Part shown: in pieces, positions 56,362 to 64,000 of the stretch | Position numbering within the stretch: the first letter of the stretch is position 1 | Layout: each line of letters begins with the position of its first letter | DNA from: Myxococcales bacterium | GTDB taxonomy: Bacteria; Myxococcota_A; Polyangia; Palsa-1104 | Assembly (NCBI GenBank): GCA_003170275.1 | Contig: PNAM01000017.1 | Span: 124,001-188,000, forward strand | Direction: 5' to 3' | DNA length: 64,000 nucleotides | Made by a program: the position numbers and the translations under genes | The notes under the pieces: generated by a model | Database searches by the model: none | What the model saw: the letters and a program-made list of their open reading frames with translations, nothing else | Told to the model about the DNA's origin: nothing

Positions 56362-57294
56362 ATGTTTGCCGGTTTCGCGCTCGCCGATTTCGAGGCGTAC
56401 GCGTCCAAGAAGTGGAAGTCCAACGTCTTCAACCGCGAGCGCCTCGAGGTGAAGCAGAAGCTGGTCGCGCTCGGTCGCGAGCTGCAAGGCGCGCTCTCTG
56501 CGGCCGACGGATCGCCGCTCGCGGTCGACGCTTCCGTCGAGCATCCCGCGCTCTGGAACCACAAGCAGGTCGACGCGCAGCACCTGTTCTTTTCGCGCAA
56601 CGAAGGCGCCCGCAAGGAGCTCGACGCGATCATCGACCGCCAGAAGTCGCTGGCCTCGATGATCGACGACCCCACCCCGCTGCGTAACCACGTCCTCCTC
56701 GCGGTCTCGATCAGCTACGAGTCGCTCGAGTTCTCGGTCAAGCTGCACCCCGACGCGAAGGTCGATCGACAGAACCTCGAGCGCAAGTGCGAGGATCACT
56801 TCGAGCGCGAGAAGCTGATGCACCTGCTCCACTCGCTCGACCCGTCGTTTCGCATCGGCATCACGCCGTCGCTGACGCCGGTGGGCGAGCTCGACGAGGC
56901 CAAGTTGGCGACCATCGTCGGCGCGGGCAGCGTGCCGCTGCAGCTGTTCTACATCGGCCGCGCGCTCGGCCGCGACGAGACGCTCGCCGCCGGCCCCGAC
57001 GTGCTCGAGACTGCGCGCGCCTCACTCGCGTCGCTGCTGCAGATCTATCGCTTCATCGCCTGGTCGCGCGACAACGACTTCGTCTCCATGCGCGAAGCGC
57101 TGCAGAAGGAGAAGCAGGCCAAGCGGCAGAAGGGCCTCGCGAAGAACGACAACGTGCGGATCGTCCGCGGCATGTTCGCCGGCAAGAGCGGCGTGGTCAT
57201 GGAGATCGACGCCAAGGGCGCCGGCACGTCGATCCGGGTGCTGGTCGGGAAGCTGGCGGTCAAGGTCGACGTCGAAGACGTCCTGAAGAGCTGA
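56362..57294 (+). CDS. Hypothetical protein with C-terminal KOW-like segment
   Basis: KNDNVRIVRGMFAGKSGVVMEIDAKG..RVLVGKLAVKVDVEDV at C-terminus; N-terminal region unrecognised. Confidence 0.75.
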   Translation: MFAGFALADFEAYASKKWKSNVFNRERLEVKQKLVALGRELQGALSAADGSPLAVDASVEHPALWNHKQVDAQHLFFSRNEGARKELDAIIDRQKSLASMIDDPTPLRNHVLLAVSISYESLEFSVKLHPDAKVDRQNLERKCEDHFEREKLMHLLHSLDPSFRIGITPSLTPVGELDEAKLATIVGAGSVPLQLFYIGRALGRDETLAAGPDVLETARASLASLLQIYRFIAWSRDNDFVSMREALQKEKQAKRQKGLAKNDNVRIVRGMFAGKSGVVMEIDAKGAGTSIRVLVGKLAVKVDVEDVLKS

Positions 57295-57297
57295 CCG

Positions 57298-59424
57298 CTA
57301 TTTTCGCTTCGCCGCCTTGAGTGAGGCGAGGCGCGCCGCCAGGTTCTTGGCTTCGGTCTCGCCCTCTTTGTCCTTCTTCTTCTTCGCCGTCGCCAGCTTC
57401 TTGGCGATCGCCTTGCCGACGATCGACTCGGCCTTCTTGACCTCCTTCGCGTCCGCGCCCGCGGCCGCCGCCTTGGTCAGCAGGTCGACGGCGAGCGTTG
57501 CGTTGTCCTTCGCGGCGGCGGCCTTCGCGTCGGAGAGCAGCTGAGCTGGAGAGGCGGAAGGCGGTGGGGTCGGAGGCTTTGCGGCGGGAGGAGGCGTCGG
57601 CGGAGGCGTCGGCGTGACCGCCGCGGTCACAGACGGGGGCTTGGCGGCGGGCGGCGCCGCCGCGACGGCTTCGGGCTGGGACTGCGGCGCCTCCGCCTTC
57701 TTGGGCTCCTCGGCCTTCTTCGACCCGAGCACGAAGTAGAGCACCACCGCCAGGATCACCACGCCCACGATCGCGCCGGCAATGATGAACCACTTCTTCG
57801 AGCTGTCGATCTCGGCGAGCATCTCCTGCTCGTCCATGCGCTCGCCCTTGACCACTTCTTTTGGCGCGCTCACCGCCGTCATCATCTGCGTCGCGCCGGT
57901 CTTGAGCGACAGGCGGGCCTTGTCCTGAGCGTCGACGTCGACCTTGGACATGTCGACCTCGCCGTCGACCACCGCCTTGTGCTGGTCGGTGGTGCCGGCC
58001 TTGCCGAGCACGTCGCCGCCCGACGCGTTGGACGCGGCCGCCTGCGCCTTCTCCATCTCTTCCTGGATCTCACCGGCCTTGAACCACGCCGTCTCGCGAA
58101 AGCCAGCCTTTGCGGGAGGCGCCGCAGCGACGGCAGCAGCCTTCTGCGCGGCGACGTTCGCCTGCGCCGCGGCCACCGCAGCCTGCACCTTGTCAGGCGC
58201 GTTGATCGGCTTCTTGTCGACGGTGGTCGGCTGGGCGACGGGCTGCGCCGCAGAGACCGGCGCGGCCCTGGGCGCCTCGGCCATCATGGTGCGCATCTCG
58301 CCCACGTTCGACGCCGCCGGCTTCTGCGAGCTCACGCCCATCACCGTCGAGTCCGCCTGCTTGGCCGCGTTCTCCGGCGACGGGTTGACGCTCGGCGCGA
58401 ACTGCATGACGGTGCGCGCGCCCGCGACGTCGTCCTTGGGCGCCGAGGTGTGGCCCGCCGGCTTGGCCTGGCTCGCCGCCGCTTCGATCTCGCTGAGCAG
58501 CTGGCGCAAGGTCAGGTGCCGCCGCCCGCCGCTCTTCTCGAGCGCCTTGAGGATGATGCGATCGATCTCGGCCGGCAGACCCGCGCGCTGCGAGGACGGC
58601 GGCTGCGGCGTCGCCGAGAGCTGTTGTGAGAGCAGGCTCTGCGCGTCGCCCTGGAACGGCGGCCGCCCGGTCAGCGCGTAATAGAAGATCGCGCCCAGGC
58701 TGTAGATGTTCGACCGCTGATCGACGGCCTTGCCCTCGACCTGCTCCGGCGACAGATAGGCCGGCGCGCCGAACACCTTGTCGTTCACCGCCTCGGCCAG
58801 CCCGAACTCGCCGACCTTGACCTTGTCGCCGCCCTGCACGAACACGTTGCGCGGCGCCACGTCGCGGTGGATGACGCCCACCTTCTGCGCCTCGGTGAGC
58901 GCCTCGCCGATCTGCAAGACGATCGCGGTCGCGCGCTCGACCGGCAGCGGCCCCTCGCGGGTCACCAGGTCCTCGAGGCTCGGCCCGCTCACCACCTCGG
59001 TGGCGACGTACACCGCGCCGTCCGAGCCCTTGCCTTGATCGATCACGCGCACGATGCGGTCGGAGGTCACCTTGGCCAGTTGCTTGAGCTCGCGCAGCGC
59101 GCGATCGGCCATGGTCGGGTTGGGAAGCACCTCCAATTTCACCATCTTGAGGCTGACGACCTGCCCGCCGTTGCTGGTATCGCGTGCCTCGTGGATCTGA
59201 CCGGTCGGCGTGGTCGTGCCACCCCCACCGAGAATCAGGAACCGGCCTCCGATGGCGGTCGCGCCGCCATCCATCACCGTAGGCGCGTCAGGCGCCGAGC
59301 GGGACGGTGGGGACGCCACCGGAATCGTCGCCGCGACCGCAGGAGGTGGCAGCTTGGTGGCGTCCATCGGGCAGAAATTGGCGTCGTCTGGGAACTGATT
59401 GCCGCACGCGGGACACAGCCGCAT
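57298..59424 (-). CDS. Ser/Thr kinase-like protein with zinc ribbon and EFG (not DFG) motif
   Basis: LCPACGNQFPDDANFCPMD; VVSLKMVK; GVIHRDVAPRNVFV; KVGEFGLAEAV; TM IIAGAIVGVVILAVVLYFVLG. Confidence 0.9.
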   Translation of the reverse strand: MRLCPACGNQFPDDANFCPMDATKLPPPAVAATIPVASPPSRSAPDAPTVMDGGATAIGGRFLILGGGGTTTPTGQIHEARDTSNGGQVVSLKMVKLEVLPNPTMADRALRELKQLAKVTSDRIVRVIDQGKGSDGAVYVATEVVSGPSLEDLVTREGPLPVERATAIVLQIGEALTEAQKVGVIHRDVAPRNVFVQGGDKVKVGEFGLAEAVNDKVFGAPAYLSPEQVEGKAVDQRSNIYSLGAIFYYALTGRPPFQGDAQSLLSQQLSATPQPPSSQRAGLPAEIDRIILKALEKSGGRRHLTLRQLLSEIEAAASQAKPAGHTSAPKDDVAGARTVMQFAPSVNPSPENAAKQADSTVMGVSSQKPAASNVGEMRTMMAEAPRAAPVSAAQPVAQPTTVDKKPINAPDKVQAAVAAAQANVAAQKAAAVAAAPPAKAGFRETAWFKAGEIQEEMEKAQAAASNASGGDVLGKAGTTDQHKAVVDGEVDMSKVDVDAQDKARLSLKTGATQMMTAVSAPKEVVKGERMDEQEMLAEIDSSKKWFIIAGAIVGVVILAVVLYFVLGSKKAEEPKKAEAPQSQPEAVAAAPPAAKPPSVTAAVTPTPPPTPPPAAKPPTPPPSASPAQLLSDAKAAAAKDNATLAVDLLTKAAAAGADAKEVKKAESIVGKAIAKKLATAKKKKDKEGETEAKNLAARLASLKAAKRK

Positions 59425-59450
59425 CCACAACCCCTTGTCAGAACCTCGAG

Positions 59451-59479
59451 ATTGTATCGCCCGAATGGGCGCCAGACAA
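59451..59479 (-). promoter_or_regulatory. Candidate promoter TTGTCT-N17-TACAAT for kinase gene
   Basis: Minus strand -35 at 59479-59474, -10 at 59456-59451. Confidence 0.45.
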
Positions 59480-59502
59480 AGTAAAAGTTGTAGGGAGAGA
59501 AA

Positions 59503-59724
59503 CTACTTACTGGCGGCGGCGGTACCGGCGGGCTTCTTGGCTACCTTGGCGCTCGCCTTGGCAGCGACGGCCGCGCCTGCAGGCTTGCCGGGCTCGCCGA
59601 GGCCGGCGAACAGCTCGGTGTAGCTCTGCGTCGAGTGGCGCGCGTCGGCGTTCTTCCGCTTGCGGCCCATGTTGTTGTGCCGGTGGGTGCGCTTGTGCCA
59701 GGTCGCCATCGTGTTCGAAGCCAT
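59503..59724 (-). CDS. Small, strongly basic protein (73 aa)
   Basis: MASNTMATWHKRTHRHNNMGRKRKNADARHSTQSYTELFAGLGEPGKPAGAAVAAK..; SD-like GGAGCACGGAA upstream of ATG. Confidence 0.65.
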   Translation of the reverse strand: MASNTMATWHKRTHRHNNMGRKRKNADARHSTQSYTELFAGLGEPGKPAGAAVAAKASAKVAKKPAGTAAASK

Positions 59725-59740
59725 TTCCGTGCTCCTGTTG

Positions 59741-59800
59741 GGCCCCCGCGCGAAGCGCAGGGTGGGTTGCTTGGGTCCCGGCGCGCAGCGCGGGGTGGGT
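59741..59800. repeat. Two 27-bp near-identical direct repeats (23/27), each with an internal palindrome
   Basis: 59741-59767 ggcccccgcgcgaagcgcagggtgggt and 59774-59800 ggtcccggcgcgcagcgcggggtgggt. Confidence 0.7.
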
Positions 59801-59854
59801 CGCAATGGGCGGTTTTCTAGCGTGAACACTGAAGGTTGTCAAGTCATCGCGGCT

Positions 59855-62029
59855 TCACATACGCGAGACCGAGTGCACCCCGTTGATGCGCTGGAGCGCG
59901 CGCATGACGGTCTTGAGCTGCTCCAGATCGTTCACCGAAAACTGAAAGGTATTGATGGCTTTGTTGTCATCCACAGAGCGGCAGTTGGCCTGCGAGATGT
60001 TGACCCCGAGCTGGTTGAACGACTGCGACAGGCTGGCCAGCAGGCCCGGCTTGTCCGCGCACACCACCTGCACCGAGACCGGCCGCGGCGTCTTGAGCTT
60101 GCCGTCCCACTCCACGTCGACCTTGCGCTCCGGATCCTGATCGACCGCCTTGGTGCAGCCCATCGTGTGGACGGTCACGCCGCGCCCGCGCGTGATGAAC
60201 CCGACGATCGGATCGCCGACCACCGGCGAGCAGCACTTGGCAAAACGCACCAGCACATCGTTCTCGCCCGCCACCTTGATGCCCGCCGTCTGCCGGCCGG
60301 TGACGCGCCGGATCAGGTTGGTGGCCAGCTGCGCGATCGGGTTCGCGTCCGCCTGCGGCTCGGCGATCTCCTTGCGCTTGTCCTCCGGAACGATGGCCTC
60401 GACCACGTCGGCGGGCAGCACCTTGCCGTAGCCCACCGAGACCAGCACCTCTTCGGCCGACTGGAGCTTGAGCGTCTGCGCCGCTTTTTCCAGATCGCCC
60501 GACTTCTGCACCTTGGTGAAGCTGTAGCCGTATTTGCGCAGCTCGCGCTCGAGCAGCTCCTTGCCGAGCTGCTTGGACTTCTCGCGCTCGGCGGTGCGCA
60601 TGTAGTTGCGGATCTTCGCCTTGGCCGACGAGGTGACGACGTACTTGAGCCAGTCCTTGTTCGGCTTCTGGTTCGGCGAGGTGATGATCTCGACGGTGTC
60701 CCCGTTGCGCAGCACGTAGCGCAAGGGAACGATCAGGCCGTTGACGCGCGCGCCCGAGCAGTGGTGTCCGACGTCGGAGTGGATGGCGTACGCGAGATCG
60801 ATCGGGATGGCGCCCTTGGGCAGCGCCTTGACGTCGCCCTTGGGCGTGAAGACGTACACCTCGTCGGCGAACAGATCGATCTTCACCGTCTCGATGAACT
60901 CGGTCGGGTCCTTGAGATCGCGCTGCCAGTCCATCAGCTGCCGCAGCCACGCGAAGCGCTTCTGATCCTTGTCGTCCTTGGCGTCGAACGGCCGGCCTTC
61001 CTTGTAGCGCCAGTGCGCGGCGATGCCCTCCTCCGCCACGCGGTGCATGTCGGCGGTCCGGATCTGCACCTCCATGCGCTCGCCGCGCGGTCCGATCACC
61101 GAGGTGTGCAGCGACTGGTACATGTTCGGCTTGGGCAGCGCGATGAAGTCCTTGAAGCGCCCCGGAATCGGCGTCCACTTCGAGTGCACCACGCCGAGCG
61201 TCTCGTAGCACGCGCGCACCGAGTCGACGATCACGCGGAACGCGACGATGTCGAACAGCTGCTCGAGCTCGCGACCGGTGTTGTGGATCTTCTGGTAGAT
61301 CGACCACAGGTGCTTGGGCCGGCCGTACACCTGGCACTCGACGCCGGCCTCCTTGAGCTCCTTCTGCAGGATCTCGGACACCTCGTCGATGTACTTCTGG
61401 CGCTCGCGATGATAGTTCTGGACCTTGCCTGTCAGCTCCTCGAACTCTTTCGCATACAGATACTTGAACGACAGGTCTTCAAGTTCTACTTTAATCCATT
61501 GAATGCCCAGCCGGTTGGCCAGCGGCGCGTAGATCTCCATGGTCTCGCGCGCGATCCGCTCCTGCTTTTCGGGCGGCATCGCATCGAGCGTGCGCATGTT
61601 GTCGACGCGATCGGCGAGCTTGATCAAGATGACGCGGATGTCGCGCGCCATCGCCAGCAGCATCTTGCGAAAGTTCTCCGCCTGCCGCTCTTCCTTGGTG
61701 TTCCACGGGATCTTGCCGAGCTTGGTCACGCCCTCGACGAGGAACGAGATCTCGGCGCCAAACAGCTTGGTGATCTCCTCGGTGGTCGCCGAGGTGTCTT
61801 CGACGCAATCGTGCAACAGCCCCGCGCAGATCGAGGGCACGTCCAGCTTGAGCTCGGCGATGGTCGAGGCCACGCCAAGCGGATGGACCACGTACGGATC
61901 TCCCGACCGGCGCAACTGCCCGTCATGCGCCTTGGCGGCGAAATCATAGGTCTTCTTGATGAGCTCCAGGTCCGCGGCCGGGTGGTACAGCTCGACCTTG
62001 GCGAGGAGATCCTTGAGGCGTAACTGCAT
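59855..62029 (-). CDS. Bifunctional (p)ppGpp synthetase/hydrolase RelA/SpoT family
   Basis: GLLHDCVEDT HD motif; RFKDFIALPKPNMYQSLHT (RxKD); TGS; C-terminal ACT. Confidence 0.96.
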   Translation of the reverse strand: MQLRLKDLLAKVELYHPAADLELIKKTYDFAAKAHDGQLRRSGDPYVVHPLGVASTIAELKLDVPSICAGLLHDCVEDTSATTEEITKLFGAEISFLVEGVTKLGKIPWNTKEERQAENFRKMLLAMARDIRVILIKLADRVDNMRTLDAMPPEKQERIARETMEIYAPLANRLGIQWIKVELEDLSFKYLYAKEFEELTGKVQNYHRERQKYIDEVSEILQKELKEAGVECQVYGRPKHLWSIYQKIHNTGRELEQLFDIVAFRVIVDSVRACYETLGVVHSKWTPIPGRFKDFIALPKPNMYQSLHTSVIGPRGERMEVQIRTADMHRVAEEGIAAHWRYKEGRPFDAKDDKDQKRFAWLRQLMDWQRDLKDPTEFIETVKIDLFADEVYVFTPKGDVKALPKGAIPIDLAYAIHSDVGHHCSGARVNGLIVPLRYVLRNGDTVEIITSPNQKPNKDWLKYVVTSSAKAKIRNYMRTAEREKSKQLGKELLERELRKYGYSFTKVQKSGDLEKAAQTLKLQSAEEVLVSVGYGKVLPADVVEAIVPEDKRKEIAEPQADANPIAQLATNLIRRVTGRQTAGIKVAGENDVLVRFAKCCSPVVGDPIVGFITRGRGVTVHTMGCTKAVDQDPERKVDVEWDGKLKTPRPVSVQVVCADKPGLLASLSQSFNQLGVNISQANCRSVDDNKAINTFQFSVNDLEQLKTVMRALQRINGVHSVSRM

Positions 62030-62067
62030 CAGCGAAGGTTAAACATAATGCATACCTACGGAAATCG

Positions 62068-62718
62068 CTACTCGCGGCTCTCGGCTTCGCGAACCAGCCG
62101 CTCGGCGATCGGCCCCATGCGGTCGATGCCGCACTGCGCCGCCAGGTAGATCGCGCGCAGACGATCGTAGGCGCGCGGCAGCTCGTCGTTGACGATCAGG
62201 TACTGGTAGAAGCCGTACTGCTTGAGCTCGTCGTGCGCCTTCTTGAGCCGGCGCTCGATCACGTCGGGCTCGTCGGTGGCGCGTTTGCGCAGCCGCGATT
62301 CGAGCTCGTCGAGCGACGGCGGCAGCACGAAGATCAACACCGCCTCGTTCTCGAACTTGGCCTTGAGCTGGCGGCCGCCCTGGTAGTCGATGTCGAACAG
62401 CACATGGCGCCCGTCCTCGAGCGCCTGGCGCACCGCCTCGGTGGTGGTGCCGTAGCGGTGCTGGTGCACCTCGGCCCACTCGGCGAACTCGCCCGCCAGG
62501 ACCATGCGCTCGAAGGTGGGCTCGTCGACGAAGTGGTAGTCGGTGCCCTCCTCCTCGCCGCGCCGCATCGGACGCGTGGTGTACGACACCGAGAACACGA
62601 TGTCGGGGAACTCGTCGATCAGGCGGTGGCACAGCGTGGTCTTGCCCGCTCCCGACGGAGACGAGACCACCAGCAACAATCCGCGCGGCGCTTCCGGCTC
62701 GGCTGAGGTCAAGGTCAC
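62068..62718 (-). CDS. gmk: Guanylate kinase
   Basis: LLLVVSSPSGAGKTTLCHRL; SVSYTTRPMRRGEEEGTDYHFVDE. Confidence 0.96.
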   Translation of the reverse strand: MTLTSAEPEAPRGLLLVVSSPSGAGKTTLCHRLIDEFPDIVFSVSYTTRPMRRGEEEGTDYHFVDEPTFERMVLAGEFAEWAEVHQHRYGTTTEAVRQALEDGRHVLFDIDYQGGRQLKAKFENEAVLIFVLPPSLDELESRLRKRATDEPDVIERRLKKAHDELKQYGFYQYLIVNDELPRAYDRLRAIYLAAQCGIDRMGPIAERLVREAESRE

Positions 62719-63614
62719 TCCACGTTCTGGATCTGCTCGCGCAGCCGCTCGAGCTCGGCCTTGGCGTCGATCACGCGCGCAGCGACGGGCGCGGACTGCG
62801 ACTTGGCGCCGATGGTGTTGATCTCGCGGTTCACTTCCTGGGTGAGAAAATCGAGCCGGCGCCCCGACGGCGCGGGGTTCGCGAACAGCCGCTCGAGCTC
62901 GGTCAGGTGCGCCGACAGCCGCGTGAGCTCCTCGGTGACGTCCACCTTGTCGGCCAGGAGGGCCACCTCCTGCGCGAGCCGCTGCGGGTCGATCAAGGTG
63001 GGCAAGGGCTGCGGCGCCGGCGAATCGTGGCCGAGCGCGCGATCGAGCCGGTCGAGCAGCCGCTTGCGATACAGATCCGGCGCCTCGCGCGTCAGCTCGC
63101 GCAGATCGGCGACCAGCTTGACCACCACCGCCAGGCGCGCCCGCAGATCCTGCGCGATGGCCTCGCCTTCCCGGCCGCGCGACTCAATGAGACCGCTGAG
63201 CGCATCGTCGATGCCCGGCTTGAGCCCGGCCCACAGCGCCTCGGAGTCGGGCATCCCCTCGCCCACCGAGAGCACGCCCGGCTGCGCAGCCAACAGCTCG
63301 AGCGTGACCGGCTCGCCGAGCGCCAGCCCCTTGCGCAGCTCCTCGAAGGCCCGCGCATAGCCGCGCGCCAGCTCGAGATCCGCGTGCACCGCCTGCGGCA
63401 CGCCGCCGCCCTCGTCGCGCACGCTCACCGTGACCACGCCGCGGTCGAGCCGCGTGCGCAGGAGCTGCGTCACGTGCATGTCGATCGCCGCGTCGGTCCA
63501 CGGCAGCCGCAGCTTCACCTCGAGGAACCGGTGATTGAGGCTGCGCAGCTCGACGATCAGCCGCCGACCGGCGACCTCGCACGTTCCCCGTCCATAGCCG
63601 GTCATGCTGCGCAT
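62715..63614 (-). CDS. YicC family endoribonuclease-like protein
   Basis: MRSMTGYGRGTCEVAGRRLIVELRSLNHRFLEVKLRLP; C-terminal TQEVNREINTIGAKSQ. Confidence 0.94.
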   Translation of the reverse strand: MRSMTGYGRGTCEVAGRRLIVELRSLNHRFLEVKLRLPWTDAAIDMHVTQLLRTRLDRGVVTVSVRDEGGGVPQAVHADLELARGYARAFEELRKGLALGEPVTLELLAAQPGVLSVGEGMPDSEALWAGLKPGIDDALSGLIESRGREGEAIAQDLRARLAVVVKLVADLRELTREAPDLYRKRLLDRLDRALGHDSPAPQPLPTLIDPQRLAQEVALLADKVDVTEELTRLSAHLTELERLFANPAPSGRRLDFLTQEVNREINTIGAKSQSAPVAARVIDAKAELERLREQIQNVE

Positions 63615-63629
63615 TGGGCAGCGCCGAGA

Positions 63630-64000
63630 TTACTGAGACTTGCGGTACCAGGCAACCGTTCGTTCGATGCCCTCGGCGAACTTGATGCGGCCCTGGTAGC
63701 CGAGCAGCTTCTTCGCCTTGTCGATGCTGGCGAGCGAATGCTTGATGTCGCCGGCGCGCGTCGGCTCGTGCTTGGGGGCGATCTTGTTGCCGACGATCGT
63801 GCCGATCACGTCGACCGCCTGCAACAGCGTGGTGGCTTCGCCGCACGCGATGTTCATCATCTCGCCGGCCGCCTTGGGCGCGGTGCAGGCGAGCAGGTTG
63901 GCTTCGATGACGTTCTCGATGTAGCAGAAGTCGCGCGAGGTCTCCCCGTCGCCGAAGATGGTCGCGGGCCGGCCCGCCAGCGCGGCCGTGACGAAGTTCG
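63630..64000 (-). CDS. NAD-dependent epimerase/dehydratase, C-terminal part, runs off the window edge
   Basis: GRPATIFGDGETSRDFCYIENVIEANLLA..MMNIACGEATTLLQAVDVIGTIVG, open at 64000. Confidence 0.9.
   Translation of the reverse strand, partial: NFVTAALAGRPATIFGDGETSRDFCYIENVIEANLLACTAPKAAGEMMNIACGEATTLLQAVDVIGTIVGNKIAPKHEPTRAGDIKHSLASIDKAKKLLGYQGRIKFAEGIERTVAWYRKSQ

Noticed and set aside
59660-62023. 787-aa plus ORF opposite rel
   Set aside because: Antisense shadow; Rel/SpoT motifs are clear on the minus strand

Overview
High-GC bacterial chromosomal window, gene-dense and Myxococcota/Deltaproteobacteria-like by gene content (taxonomy is inference). It carries about 64 protein-coding genes. 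Housekeeping genes include cmk, rpsA, sppA, HIT, recO, der, era, miaB, queE, tmk, gmk, yicC and a bifunctional rel/spoT. There are four Ser/Thr kinases, several lipoproteins, a FadL-like porin, two acyl-CoA dehydrogenases, a penicillin acylase and a bifunctional-nuclease-family protein. I saw no tRNA or rRNA genes, CRISPR arrays or transposons. The strongest unusual signal is at 44881-45225. This Spx/ArsC-like ORF is interrupted by an in-frame UGA exactly where the catalytic CxxC cysteine belongs (GUTGC). An 8-bp hairpin with a GUU apical loop starts 15 nt after the UGA, so it is a probable selenoprotein that the ORF track truncates. Other points of interest: a coherent promoter signature (TTGAC-N17/18-TAC[C/G/A]NT) with many likely leaderless genes; nearly zero-gap convergent gene ends; ACATGT-centred palindromes upstream of promoters; a membrane protein with three repeats of a winged-helix-like module; a kinase with EFG in place of DFG; and a mug-type glycosylase that appears to use a CTG start.
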